Part shown: piece by piece, positions 8,772 to 17,468 of the stretch
How the letters are laid out: every line of letters starts with the position of its first letter
Numbering within the stretch: the first letter of the stretch is position 1
Assembly (NCBI RefSeq): GCF_024170405.1
Contig: NZ_JALJYC010000013.1
Location: 1 to 64,000 of the forward strand
Direction: 5' to 3'
DNA length: 64,000 bases
Origin: Neisseria perflava
GTDB lineage: Bacteria > Pseudomonadota > Gammaproteobacteria > Burkholderiales > Neisseriaceae
Made by a program: the position numbers and the translations under genes
The notes under the pieces: generated by a model
The model's database searches: none
What the model was told of the DNA's origin: nothing
Seen by the model: the letters and a program-made list of their open reading frames with translations, nothing else

Positions 8772-9020
8772 ATGGGCTGGTTAGGCACAATTATCGTAGG
8801 TTTTATCGTTGGCGTTTTGGCTAAAATTCTCCATCCGAGTAACGACAACCTGGGCTTCATTATGACCACTATCCTGGGCATTGCCGGTGCTGCATTGGCC
8901 GGTTTCGTCGGACAAGCTGCCGGTTGGTATGAAGTTGGTCAGCCGGCAGGCTGGATTGCCTCCACTGTATGCGCTGTTGTGATTTTGGCTATTTACACCC
9001 GTATCATTAAAAAAGGTTAA
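8772..9020 (+). CDS. GlsB/YeaQ/YmgE-family small membrane protein
   Basis: The 82-residue protein has three hydrophobic segments (residues about 2-18, 29-48 and 58-76) and the family start MGWLGTIIVGFIVGVLAKIL. Members of this transglycosylase-associated/GlsB family are stress-induced inner-membrane proteins of unknown mechanism. The ribosome site AAAGGAAAATC is good. It is monocistronic, with a strong terminator 14 bases after the stop. No target or partner can be deduced from the neighbours. Confidence 0.85.
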   Translation: MGWLGTIIVGFIVGVLAKILHPSNDNLGFIMTTILGIAGAALAGFVGQAAGWYEVGQPAGWIASTVCAVVILAIYTRIIKKG

Positions 9021-9034
9021 TCATCATCCTTGAT

Positions 9035-9066
9035 AAAAGCAGGTCGGCTTTCGACCTGCTTTTATT
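9035..9066 (+). terminator. Intrinsic terminator
   Basis: AAAAGCAGGTCG (9035-9046) pairs perfectly with 9052-9063 and runs into T-rich sequence. The remaining gap to 9437 is AT-rich; I see no gene or clear palindrome in it. Confidence 0.9.
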
Positions 9067-9437
9067 TTGTCTGACTATCCTGTTTCAGACATTTTTTTAA
9101 ATATATCCGACTGAGATTATTCAAATATTGCACCGATACCCTGCTTACTGATAGATTTCTCTTGCCGCCCCATATTTCATTCTCCGGCTTAATGAATCAT
9201 TCATCCCTCCGTAACTTATGATTTTGTTGAGATTGTTTGCAAAATGGAATAAGATATGTCCATAAAGTTACCTCAACCTATTATCATCAAAATAAACTTA
9301 CCTGATACTTTCCATAAACCGAAACAGTTAAGCTTCATTTCCATCGAAACTTGTTGGCTTTACAAGAGACGGGCTATACCCTTTTATCACAACCCGGCGC
9401 TTCAATTGTTTGATTTTCGGTAATCACGGAGACTTAA

Positions 9438-9884
9438 ATGGCCCATCAATCTAAACATGCATCTATCAACATCAGTCTGATTCAGGCACGGGAAGCGCTG
9501 ATGATTCAATTCCGCCCGATCCTGAATCAAGCCAATGTCACTGATCAGCAATGGCGTATCGTCCGCCTACTGGCGGAAAGCGGTACCTTAGACTTTCAAG
9601 ATTTAGCTAATCAGGCCTGTATCCTGCGCCCCAGTTTAACCGGTATTTTGACCCGGCTGGAAAAAGCAGGTTTGGTTGTCCGCCTGAAACCATCCAATGA
9701 CCAGCGCCGGGTATTTTTAAAATTGACCGCCGAAGGTGAAAAACTGTACCACACCATCGGTGCGCAAGTGGATGAGCGCTATGACGCAATTGAAGAAATA
9801 TTCTCCCGGGAAAAATTGGAGCAGCTTCAAGGCTTACTGACTGAATTGGCCGCCATCGGTCAAGATTTGCAGCAACAAAGATAA
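9438..9884 (+). CDS. farR: MarR-family regulator FarR/NadR (HpaR type)
   Basis: The 148-residue protein is close to neisserial FarR/NadR, with the near-identical blocks SKHASINISLIQAREAL, RPSLTGILTRLEKAGLVV and RLKPSNDQRRVFLKL. In pathogenic Neisseria this repressor controls the farAB fatty-acid efflux genes and the adhesin nadA, and hydroxyphenylacetate relieves its binding. The winged helix spans about residues 35-105, and the N- and C-terminal helices form the dimer. It overlaps into an operon with hpaC (start three bases after the farR stop), which fits the hydroxyphenylacetate link. farAB and nadA are not in this window. Confidence 0.9.
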   Translation: MAHQSKHASINISLIQAREALMIQFRPILNQANVTDQQWRIVRLLAESGTLDFQDLANQACILRPSLTGILTRLEKAGLVVRLKPSNDQRRVFLKLTAEGEKLYHTIGAQVDERYDAIEEIFSREKLEQLQGLLTELAAIGQDLQQQR

Positions 9885-9887
9885 TAA

Positions 9888-10388
9888 ATGACCACACCAA
9901 CACACACACTTAAGCAGCCTTTCAGGGATGCAATGGCCTCTTGCGCCGCCGGTGTTCATGTCATCACCACCGACGGTACAGCCGGGCGCTACGGCATTAC
10001 CATGACGGCCGTTACTTCGATTACCGATGAGCCGCCTACGGTCATGCTGTGCATCAACAAAGAGGCGAGCATTATCCCTATTTTGACGGCAAACCGCGAT
10101 TTATGTATCAACACGCTTTCAGACGGCCAGCAGGATATTGCCGAGCATTTTGCGGGGATAACCAATTTGTCGCCGGAAGAGCGCTTCGCATATCATATTT
10201 GGCACAGGGGTCACAGCGGCCAGTTGGAAGTCGAAGGTGCATTGGCGCATTTGCACGGCAGCATTATTGAGCAGCATGAAATCGGCACGCATTATGTCTT
10301 TTATGTCCGCCTCAATGAAATCAAAGTTGCCGACCGTCATACCCCCGCGCTCCTTTATTTCCGACGGCAATTCAAATCGCTGGCGTGA
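9888..10388 (+). CDS. hpaC: HpaC-type flavin reductase
   Basis: The 166-residue protein belongs to the flavin reductase-like split-barrel family. It contains the typical FRDAMASCAAGVHVITT start, the FMN/FAD-site stretch GITMTAVTSITDEPPTVMLC, the CINTLSDGQQDIAEHFAG block and a terminal LYFRRQF. HpaC supplies reduced flavin to the two-component 4-hydroxyphenylacetate 3-monooxygenase. No hpaB oxygenase gene is seen nearby, so the partner is elsewhere or this is a general flavin reductase. It is translated with farR. Confidence 0.85.
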   Translation: MTTPTHTLKQPFRDAMASCAAGVHVITTDGTAGRYGITMTAVTSITDEPPTVMLCINKEASIIPILTANRDLCINTLSDGQQDIAEHFAGITNLSPEERFAYHIWHRGHSGQLEVEGALAHLHGSIIEQHEIGTHYVFYVRLNEIKVADRHTPALLYFRRQFKSLA

Positions 10389-10472
10389 TAGTAGTTTCCG
10401 GTTTGAGACAAAACAGCAGCTGTAAACAGCGCGAGACTCAGCAACGCTGTATCCGATAATGGGAGCGACCAC

Positions 10473-10523
10473 AAGGCCGTCTGAAAACGGGGCAATCCAT
10501 TCCCCCTATTTTCAGACGGCCTT
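10473..10523 (+). terminator. DUS inverted-pair terminator
   Basis: A 15-bp stem (10473-10487 with 10509-10523) formed by two uptake sequences lies 85 bases after the hpaC stop. Confidence 0.8.
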
Positions 10524-10612
10524 TATCTCATCGACCCATAAGCAAAGCGTCCCACTTGTTAGGAAGCCGATCACACTATACAATCCTCCCCATTCTTTAC
10601 CTAGGAAAGCCC

Positions 10613-11311
10613 ATGAAAGCCATGATTCTGGCCGCAGGACGCGGCGAACGGATGCGCCCGCTAACCGATACCTGCCCGAAACCCCTATTGCCGGTTGGGC
10701 GAGAACTGCTTATCGGCTGGCATTTACGCCGTCTGAAACAGGCCGGAATAGACGAAATTGTCATTAACCATGCTTGGCTGGGCGATCAAATTGAACAGAC
10801 ATTGGGCAACGGCAGCCAATATGGTGTAACGATTGCTTATTCTCCCGAGCGTCATGGCGGTTTGGAAACGGCCGGCGGCATTGCCACTGCACTGCCTCTG
10901 CTGGGGCATGAACCCTTTTTAGTCATCAACGGCGATGTTTTGACCGATATTGATTTTCAGACGGCCTTTGCTGCGGCGCAAAATTTAGCTGAAACCCGCG
11001 ATATGGCCCACTTGTGGCTGGTACCCAATCCGGCGCACAATGCAAAAGGCGATTTTGCCCTGTGCGCAAACGACCGGGTGCAATCAGATACGGCTGCAGG
11101 TAAAGCGCTGACCTTCAGCGGCATGGGCGTATATCATCCCGATTTGTTTGCTGATACACCACCTCATCAGGCCGCCAAATTAGCGCCTTTACTGCGTGCC
11201 GCAATGAATGAAGACAAGGTTAGCGGCGAGAAACACGCCGGCTTATGGCTAGATGTTGGTACAGTCGAACGCTTGGCCGAAGCCAACCGTTTGGCCTCGG
11301 ATTGGGCGTAA
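10613..11311 (+). CDS. murU: N-acetylmuramate-1-phosphate uridylyltransferase
   Basis: MurU makes UDP-MurNAc from MurNAc-1-phosphate and UTP in the cell-wall recycling pathway that bypasses de novo synthesis. The 232-residue protein is a small sugar-nucleotidyltransferase with LAAGRGERMRPLT and PKPLLPVG at the N terminus, the GGLETAGGIATALP loop, the metal-site FLVINGDVLTD and the late GLWLDVGTVERL. The ATG at 10613 follows AGGAAAG and is preferred over upstream in-frame codons. An uptake sequence is embedded in the coding region near 10727. Related sugar-1-phosphate transferases share these motifs, so the substrate is inferred from length and similarity. Confidence 0.85.
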   Translation: MKAMILAAGRGERMRPLTDTCPKPLLPVGRELLIGWHLRRLKQAGIDEIVINHAWLGDQIEQTLGNGSQYGVTIAYSPERHGGLETAGGIATALPLLGHEPFLVINGDVLTDIDFQTAFAAAQNLAETRDMAHLWLVPNPAHNAKGDFALCANDRVQSDTAAGKALTFSGMGVYHPDLFADTPPHQAAKLAPLLRAAMNEDKVSGEKHAGLWLDVGTVERLAEANRLASDWA

Positions 11312-11341
11312 AGCGGTATAATTTCCTTGATGACAAGCGAG

Positions 11342-11366
11342 AGGCCGTCTGAAATTCAGACAGCCT
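11342..11366 (+). terminator. Imperfect DUS hairpin
   Basis: AGGCCGTCTGAA pairs with TTCAGACAGCCT (one mismatch), 31 bases after the murU stop. Confidence 0.55.
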
Positions 11367-11430
11367 TTGCACTTTTATCAACAAGCTCAAATCTGGAATC
11401 TGCTTTAAATTCCTCCCCATATATCCAAAT

Positions 11431-11462
11431 AAAAAAGCCTGCTTTTCAACAAGCAGGCTTTT
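11431..11462 (-). terminator. Intrinsic terminator of the dcw cluster
   Basis: On the minus strand AAAAGCCTGCTT pairs with AAGCAGGCTTTT and ends in a T run, 14 bases after the ftsZ stop. Confidence 0.9.
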
Positions 11463-11475
11463 CGCTCAAACCATT

Positions 11476-12690
11476 TTAGTTGTCAGAAGATTGTTGGCGG
11501 CGCAAAATGGCCGGAATCTCAAAATCATCCAATACCGACTGATTACCGAAATCGGCAGCCGTCAGATTCATACCGCGCGTACCGCGACCGGAGCGAACCA
11601 AACCCTCAATGCTGTGGCCTTGCGGTTGCGCTGCCGCAGCAGTATGCGCGACTTGCTCTTCACGGGCACTAACAGCCGGTTGCGGGCGGGCGCTGCGGAA
11701 TTGCGGTGCGCTGCTGCCGTGTTCTTTCAAACCGGTCGCAATAATGGTAACGCGAATTGCATCTTCGCTCATGCTGTCATCTTCAGCCGTACCGACTTTG
11801 CATTCGGCTTCCGGATGGGCATTGGCGTTGACCGCTTTCATGATTTCGCGGTATTCGGACATTTTCAGGCAGCCCGGCGCAGTAGTGATATTGACCAAAA
11901 TACCGCGCGCACCGTCTAAAGTTACATCGTCCAAGAACGGGCTGGAAATGGCCTGCTCGGTCGCCAAACGCGCGCGGTCGATACCTTGCGCATAGCCGGA
12001 ACCCATCATGGCCATACCTTTGATACCCATCACGTTTTTCACGTCGGCAAAGTCCAAGTTCATAAAGCCCGGACGGGTAACGACTTCGGAAATGCCGGCG
12101 ACCGCATCGCGCAATACGGTATCAGCCATGCGGAACACGTCGCGCATATTGGCATCTTCGCCCAATACGTCAAACAGCTTGTCATTCGGAATCACAATCA
12201 GCGAATCCACTTGGTCTTTCAACTGCTCCAGACCTTCCATCGCCACGCGCAGGCGTTTGCCGCCTTCCAAGCTAAACGGACGGCTGACTACGGCCACGGT
12301 CAAAATCCCCATCTCTTTGGCAATTTCAGCCACAACCGGTGCAGAACCGGTACCCGTACCGCCACCCATACCGGTAGTAATGAACAGCAGATTGGCGCCG
12401 CGAATCGCATCTTCAATCACTTCGCGCTCTTCTTGCGCCGCCGCACGGCCGATTTCGGGATTGGCACCTGCGCCCAAACCTTTGGTCAAATTGGTACCCA
12501 GCTGGATACGCTTACCTGCTTTGTTTTGACCCAAAGACTGCGCATCCGTATTGGCGCTGATTAAATCCACGCCTTGAATGGTGTTTTCCACCATATTGTT
12601 GATGGCATTGCAACCGCCGCCGCCCAAACCGATTACTTTAATCACCACAGGGCCTGTGACTGATTCGGCTACATCGTAAACAAAGTCCAT
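11476..12690 (-). CDS. ftsZ: Cell division GTPase FtsZ
   Basis: FtsZ is the tubulin-like GTPase that polymerises into the Z ring. The 404-residue protein has the glycine-rich nucleotide motif GGGTGTGSAPVV (about 109-120), an early GLGGGGCNAINNMV block, and the T7 loop region NLDFADVKNVMG. A Gln/Ala/Ser-rich linker leads to the C-terminal peptide LDDFEIPAILRRQ, which binds FtsA. It is the last gene of the dcw cluster, 166 bases from ftsA with a single uptake sequence between them, and has its own terminator. Confidence 0.98.
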   Translation of the reverse strand: MDFVYDVAESVTGPVVIKVIGLGGGGCNAINNMVENTIQGVDLISANTDAQSLGQNKAGKRIQLGTNLTKGLGAGANPEIGRAAAQEEREVIEDAIRGANLLFITTGMGGGTGTGSAPVVAEIAKEMGILTVAVVSRPFSLEGGKRLRVAMEGLEQLKDQVDSLIVIPNDKLFDVLGEDANMRDVFRMADTVLRDAVAGISEVVTRPGFMNLDFADVKNVMGIKGMAMMGSGYAQGIDRARLATEQAISSPFLDDVTLDGARGILVNITTAPGCLKMSEYREIMKAVNANAHPEAECKVGTAEDDSMSEDAIRVTIIATGLKEHGSSAPQFRSARPQPAVSAREEQVAHTAAAAQPQGHSIEGLVRSGRGTRGMNLTAADFGNQSVLDDFEIPAILRRQQSSDN

Positions 12691-12856
12691 TCAAATACTC
12701 CTCCGCGCCCTGTGTCGGGACGGTTCAAAAATCAATTATCTGCATATTATATAAGAAGTATCCGCCGACTGGCAAAATACTTCTTATTTTCAAAACTGCC
12801 ATTCTTTTTCAGACGGCCTACCGTCGGTAAAAACAGACAGTTTGCTCCAATTCTTC

Positions 12857-14101
12857 TTAGAAATTGTCTTTCAGCCATTTTTGGAAGCGCGCCCACAGAC
12901 TGACTTTTTCGCCGTTGTCGCTGCTGACCTGCACCGCACCGCCAACCGGTGCGCCGTCTTCCTCGCCGCGTGCTGCCTGCAGCAAGCCGATAGCGGTGGC
13001 GTAACGCGGATTGCGGATACGCTCGGACACGCCGCCCATTTCCTGCGGCACGCCGATACGGGCGGGCAGATTGAACACATCTTCCGCCAATTCGACGATA
13101 CCGGTCAGCATAGACGCGCCGCCGGTCAAGACGATACCGGAAGTCAGTACTTCTTCGGGGAAACCGGAACGGCGCAATTCATTCAGAGTCAATTCCAAAA
13201 TCTCTTCAACGCGCGGACCGATGACGCTGGCCAACACGCGGCGAGACACTTGGCGCGGCTGACGGTCGCCTACGCTGGGTACTTCCACCATTTCGTCCAA
13301 ACCTTCCATGGTCGGAATCGCCACGCCGTAATGGATTTTGATGTATTCGGCGTCACGGTGCGGTGTGCGCAAGGCTTGCGCCAAGTCTTTGGTAATCAAA
13401 TCGCCGGCCACGGGAATCACGGCGGTATGACGGATGGCACCGTTGGTATAAACAGCGATGTCGGTTGTGCCGCCGCCGATGTCAATCACGCACACGCCCA
13501 AATCTTTTTCGTCTTCAGTCAACACTGCCTGACCGCTGGCCAAGGGCTGCAGCATAATCTGATCCATCTGCAGGCCGCAGCGGTGGATACATTTTTGGAT
13601 ATTCTGTAAGGCGGTGTTTGCGCCGGTAATAATATGCACACGGGTATCCAAGCGCACGCCGCTCATGCCGATGGGCTCTTTGACGCCGGGCTGGTTGTCG
13701 ATGATGTATTCTTGCACCACGGTGTGCAGGATATTGTGATCCGGAGGAATATTCACTGCTTTGGCGGTTTCAATGGCGCGGTCGATGTCGGCCTGCGTGA
13801 CTTCACCGTCTTTGATTTTGACCACGCCTTGCGAATTGAGGCTGCGGATATGGTTGCCCGCGATACCTGTGGTGACATGGGAAATTTTGGTGTCCGCCAT
13901 CAGCTCGGCTTCGTTCACCGCCTGCTGGATGGCCTGCGCAGTAGCGTCGATATTGGTCACCATACCGGCTTTCAGGCCGCGCGACGGGGCTTGCCCCAAG
14001 CCGACGATGTGGATTTCGTTATCCTCCTGCACTTCGCCGATAAGCGCGATGACTTTCGACGTACCGATGTCTAATGCGCTGATGTATTTGCCTTGTTCCA
14101 T
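12857..14101 (-). CDS. ftsA: Cell division protein FtsA
   Basis: FtsA is the actin-like ATPase that tethers FtsZ to the membrane. The start MEQGKYISALDIGTSKVIAL at 14101 is preferred: GGAAG lies five bases upstream, and it gives 414 residues, the size of gonococcal FtsA. An in-frame ATG seven codons earlier has a poor ribosome site. ATPase motifs include DIGTSK near the start, the DIGGGTTDIAVY phosphate loop and GIVLTGGASMLTGI. The C-terminal amphipathic helix ends LWARFQKWLKDNF and is the membrane-targeting segment. Confidence 0.96.
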   Translation of the reverse strand: MEQGKYISALDIGTSKVIALIGEVQEDNEIHIVGLGQAPSRGLKAGMVTNIDATAQAIQQAVNEAELMADTKISHVTTGIAGNHIRSLNSQGVVKIKDGEVTQADIDRAIETAKAVNIPPDHNILHTVVQEYIIDNQPGVKEPIGMSGVRLDTRVHIITGANTALQNIQKCIHRCGLQMDQIMLQPLASGQAVLTEDEKDLGVCVIDIGGGTTDIAVYTNGAIRHTAVIPVAGDLITKDLAQALRTPHRDAEYIKIHYGVAIPTMEGLDEMVEVPSVGDRQPRQVSRRVLASVIGPRVEEILELTLNELRRSGFPEEVLTSGIVLTGGASMLTGIVELAEDVFNLPARIGVPQEMGGVSERIRNPRYATAIGLLQAARGEEDGAPVGGAVQVSSDNGEKVSLWARFQKWLKDNF

Positions 14102-14158
14102 AACTTCCAAATTCCCATTCATTTCGCTAAATTTAATCTGTATGAACCGTTGCCCTGA

Positions 14159-14875
14159 TTATTCGGCCGGTTCGTCTAAAAGCTTGCTGTAACGCACAGC
14201 AAACCCGTCTTTATAACGCATATCGACATAGGCCAAGCGGTCTTTGTTTTTGGCCAGCAGACCCGGCCAGATTTCGGCAAACTGCTGCAAGCGTTTGGTT
14301 TCGTTTTCACGCCCCAAGCGCACGGTTACGCCGTTATCCAATACGACTTTCCACGCCGAGCGCGGCGTATAAATCAATTCGCGGATACCCAGCCCGACCG
14401 GTTTTAATACCGCCGTAAACTCTCCGTAGTGGCGCACCATGTCTTTACCGGTACCGGGCTGCCCTTCAAATACCGGCAGCTTCGCTTCTACTTCGGCCTG
14501 GAACACATTGCCTTTGCTGTCCACCAAACCGCCCGCACGCCATTTCGCCACGGGAACGCGCTCTTCCAAAATGATTTCCACGGTATCCGGCAGTCGGCGG
14601 CGCACCAAAGCAGAATCAATCCACGGCATTTGCTGCAATGCGCCACGCGCACCGTTGACATCGGCGCGGAAAATATTGCCGCGCATGTATTTCTGCGCCA
14701 CGGCCTGCAATTCTTTGCCGTTTACATATTTCAGCTTACCGCTAACCGTTACCTGCTTCACGGGGAAATGGTTGGAGTTATACAGCCACGCCACGCCCGT
14801 ACCGATGAGCAGCAGCGTCATCAGCAGCAGTAGCCAGCGGGTCAGCCGACCCATCGCGCTTGCATCATCCCACAT
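14159..14875 (-). CDS. ftsQ: Cell division protein FtsQ
   Basis: This single-pass divisome protein links early and late division proteins. The 238 residues comprise a short cytoplasmic tail, one membrane helix (about residues 13-31, LTRWLLLLMTLLLIG), a POTRA domain starting at VKQVTVSGKLKYVNG with MRGNIFRADV, and a beta domain with RRLPDTVEIILEERVPVAKW. Its start overlaps the end of ddl by 11 bases, so translation is probably coupled. Confidence 0.93.
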   Translation of the reverse strand: MWDDASAMGRLTRWLLLLMTLLLIGTGVAWLYNSNHFPVKQVTVSGKLKYVNGKELQAVAQKYMRGNIFRADVNGARGALQQMPWIDSALVRRRLPDTVEIILEERVPVAKWRAGGLVDSKGNVFQAEVEAKLPVFEGQPGTGKDMVRHYGEFTAVLKPVGLGIRELIYTPRSAWKVVLDNGVTVRLGRENETKRLQQFAEIWPGLLAKNKDRLAYVDMRYKDGFAVRYSKLLDEPAE

Positions 14876-15776
14876 GAGCGGTTTTCAGTATTTCAATGCA
14901 CAAATCGGCAAAATCCACGCCGGTTTCAGCGGCGGATTTCGGAACCAAACTGTGGCTGGTCATGCCCGGGAGGGTATTGATTTCCAACAGATACAGCTTG
15001 CCGTCGGTGTCTTTCAGAAAATCCACGCGCGAGCAGCCTTCCGCGCCGATGGCCAATGCGCCTCGTACGGCCAGTTCGCGCATTAGGGCTTCGTCTTCCG
15101 CACTCAAATCAGACGGGCATTGGTAAACCGTATCGTCGCGCTCGTATTTGGCGGCAAAATCGTAAAACTCGGTTGCCGGAATAATACGGATGCTGGGCAG
15201 GCCTCGGTTGCCCAAGACCGGGCAGGAATATTCGCCGCCGCCGATAAAGCGTTCGGCAATGATTTCTCCCTGCAAGTGTTTTAATTCTGCGTACACTTCT
15301 TTCAGACGGCCTGCTTCTTTGACTTTCACCACGCCCACGCTGCTGCCTTCGGCGGCCGGTTTGACAAACATCGGCAAGCCCAATTCACGCTCGATGGCGG
15401 CAAAATCGCTGTCTTCGCGCAATACGGCAAATTCAGGCACGGGCAGACCCAAAGCCTGCCAAATCAGTTTGCAGCGGTATTTGTCCATGCCGATGGCGGA
15501 AGCGGCCACGCCGCTGCCGGTATAAGGCACGCCCAACAATTCCAACGCGCCCTGCACCGCGCCGTCTTCGCCGAAGGTACCGTGCAGGATATTAAAGGCT
15601 GTCTGAAAACCTTGCGTTTTCAATTCGCCCAACGGCGTTTCTTTCGGGTCAAAGGCATGCGCGTCCACACCCTTGCTTTGCAGGGCGGCGAGAATCGCGC
15701 GACCGCTGTCCAGCGAAATTTCGCGCTCGCTGGAAAAGCCCCCCATCAATACGGCTACTTTGCCAAAGTCTTGCAT
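14865..15776 (-). CDS. ddl: D-alanine--D-alanine ligase
   Basis: This ATP-grasp ligase makes D-Ala-D-Ala for the MurF reaction. The 303-residue length is normal for DdlB. The N-terminal VLMGGFSSEREISLDSG motif, the central GEDGAVQGALELLGVPYTG block, the ATP-grasp part PLMFVKPAAEGSSVGV-type stretch and the C-terminal EINTLPGMTSHSLVP motif are all present. It lies between murC and ftsQ and overlaps ftsQ. Confidence 0.96.
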   Translation of the reverse strand: MQDFGKVAVLMGGFSSEREISLDSGRAILAALQSKGVDAHAFDPKETPLGELKTQGFQTAFNILHGTFGEDGAVQGALELLGVPYTGSGVAASAIGMDKYRCKLIWQALGLPVPEFAVLREDSDFAAIERELGLPMFVKPAAEGSSVGVVKVKEAGRLKEVYAELKHLQGEIIAERFIGGGEYSCPVLGNRGLPSIRIIPATEFYDFAAKYERDDTVYQCPSDLSAEDEALMRELAVRGALAIGAEGCSRVDFLKDTDGKLYLLEINTLPGMTSHSLVPKSAAETGVDFADLCIEILKTAHVG

Positions 15777-15802
15777 ACAATCTTTCTGGTTTTACTTCAT
15801 TG

Positions 15803-15837
15803 AGGCCGTCTGAAAAACGGCGGTTTTCAGACGGCCT
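15803..15837 (-). terminator. DUS inverted-pair hairpin within dcw
   Basis: AGGCCGTCTGAAAA pairs with TTTTCAGACGGCCT between murC and ddl. It may attenuate rather than end cluster transcription. Confidence 0.7.
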
Positions 15838-15868
15838 TTTTTGTTATTCTGACCGCCTGTTACTTAAT

Positions 15869-17287
15869 TTATTCGCTCTGCGCCTGCTGCGACAGATTCA
15901 CTAAAGCCTGCGGCACGCGGTTAATGCTGCCCGCGCCCATGTTCAGCACCACATCGCCATCACGCAAAATATCCAGCAGCATTTGCGGCAACTCGTTCAC
16001 ATCGGCGCAATACAGCGGCTCGACTTTGCCGTAGGCGCGGATACTGCGCGCCAAAGCGCGGCTGTCGGCCTCTTGAATCGGCGTTTCACCGGCCGCATAC
16101 ACTTCGGTCAGCACCAGCGCATCGACTTTGTTCAACACTTTGGTAAAGTCTTCAAACAAATCGCGGGTACGGGTGTAGCGGTGCGGCTGGAAGGCCAATA
16201 CCAAGCGTTTGTCGGGATACGCACCACGGGCGGCGGCAAGGGTGGCTTCCATTTCCACAGGATGATGGCCGTAGTCGTCCACCAAAAGGGCGCTGCCGCC
16301 ATTCGGCAGCTTGATGTCGCCATATTTTTGGAAACGGCGGCCGACGCCTTCAAAGCCCAACAAACCTTTTTGAATCGCCTCAACCGACGCACCCACTTCC
16401 AACGCCACGCCGATGGCGGCCAGCGCGTTCAACACATTATGGCGGCCGGGCATATTCAATACCACTTCAAACGGCTCTTGCTCATGGCCTTTCATGTTGA
16501 TGTGGACGGTAAATTTCATCTGCGCACCAACGCTCTCGATGTCGGTGGCGTAAATATCGTCGTCTTCGTTCAGGCCGTAAGTGGCATAGGGTTTGCTGAC
16601 TTTCGGCAGGATGGCGCGGACATGCTCGCTGTCGGTGCACAAAAACGCTTTGCCGTAAAACGGCATGCGGTGGATAAAATCAATAAAGGCCTGGTGCAGC
16701 TTCTCGACGCTGTGGCCGTAGGTGTCCATATGGTCTTCGTCGATATTGGTGACGACAGACATAATCGGCGTCAGGTGCAGGAACGAGGCGTCGGATTCGT
16801 CGGCCTCGGCTACGATATATTCACCCTTGCCCAAACGCGCATTGGTACCGGCCGCATTCAGTTTGCCGCCGATTACAAAGGTCGGGTCAAGACCGGCCGC
16901 GCCCAAAATGGAGGCGGTCAGGCTGGTGGTGGTGGTTTTGCCGTGGGTACCGGCAATGGCGATGCCGTCGCGGAAACGCATGAGCTCGGCCAACATCAGC
17001 GCACGCGGAATCACGGGAATCTGCTGCTCCAGCGCGGCCACCACTTCGGGATTGTCTTTTTTAACGGCGGTGGACGTCACCACCACATCGGCGCCGTTGA
17101 CATGCTCGGCGGTGTGACCCGGATACACTTGGATACCCAGGCTGCTCAGATATTCGGTTACGGCGTTTTTCGCCTGATCGGAACCCGACACTTTAAAGCC
17201 CAAATTGTGCAAAACTTCGGCAATGCCGCTCATACCGACACCGCCGATACCGACGAAATGGATATTGGTCACGCGATTTTTCATCAT
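15869..17287 (-). CDS. murC: UDP-N-acetylmuramate--L-alanine ligase
   Basis: MurC adds the first amino acid of the peptidoglycan stem. The 472-residue protein has the N-terminal FVGIGGVGMSGIAEVL motif, the ATP P-loop GTHGKTTTTSL, the EADESDASFL block and DDYGHHPVEMEATLAAAR in the C-terminal domain. Two adjacent ATG codons (17287 and 17284) could start it. It lies in the usual dcw position between murG and ddl. Confidence 0.97.
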   Translation of the reverse strand: MMKNRVTNIHFVGIGGVGMSGIAEVLHNLGFKVSGSDQAKNAVTEYLSSLGIQVYPGHTAEHVNGADVVVTSTAVKKDNPEVVAALEQQIPVIPRALMLAELMRFRDGIAIAGTHGKTTTTSLTASILGAAGLDPTFVIGGKLNAAGTNARLGKGEYIVAEADESDASFLHLTPIMSVVTNIDEDHMDTYGHSVEKLHQAFIDFIHRMPFYGKAFLCTDSEHVRAILPKVSKPYATYGLNEDDDIYATDIESVGAQMKFTVHINMKGHEQEPFEVVLNMPGRHNVLNALAAIGVALEVGASVEAIQKGLLGFEGVGRRFQKYGDIKLPNGGSALLVDDYGHHPVEMEATLAAARGAYPDKRLVLAFQPHRYTRTRDLFEDFTKVLNKVDALVLTEVYAAGETPIQEADSRALARSIRAYGKVEPLYCADVNELPQMLLDILRDGDVVLNMGAGSINRVPQALVNLSQQAQSE

Positions 17288-17411
17288 GGTCCGTGTTCCG
17301 GGAATGGGTTAGAGAAAGCAGCGCAAATAGCGCGTAAGGGCGTTATTTTAAAGGCCTGAGCCAATCTGCGCCATTGTTTTATTGTAAAGGATATTTAACA
17401 AAATAGCCAAT

Positions 17412-17440
17412 GCCGTCTGAAAATCGTTTTTTCAGACGGC
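17412..17440 (-). terminator. DUS inverted-pair hairpin within dcw
   Basis: GCCGTCTGAAAA pairs with TTTTCAGACGGC between murG and murC. The left copy is preceded by AT, one of the few AT-type 12-mers in the window. Confidence 0.65.
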
Positions 17441-17468
17441 CTCTCGCTTTATCAGCAGTATCAAAGGT

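Noticed and set aside
15983..17359. Plus-strand open frame of 458 codons opposite murC
   Set aside because: It is a shadow of the well-supported murC gene, with a His/Gly/Gln-rich composition typical of antisense reading and no domain.
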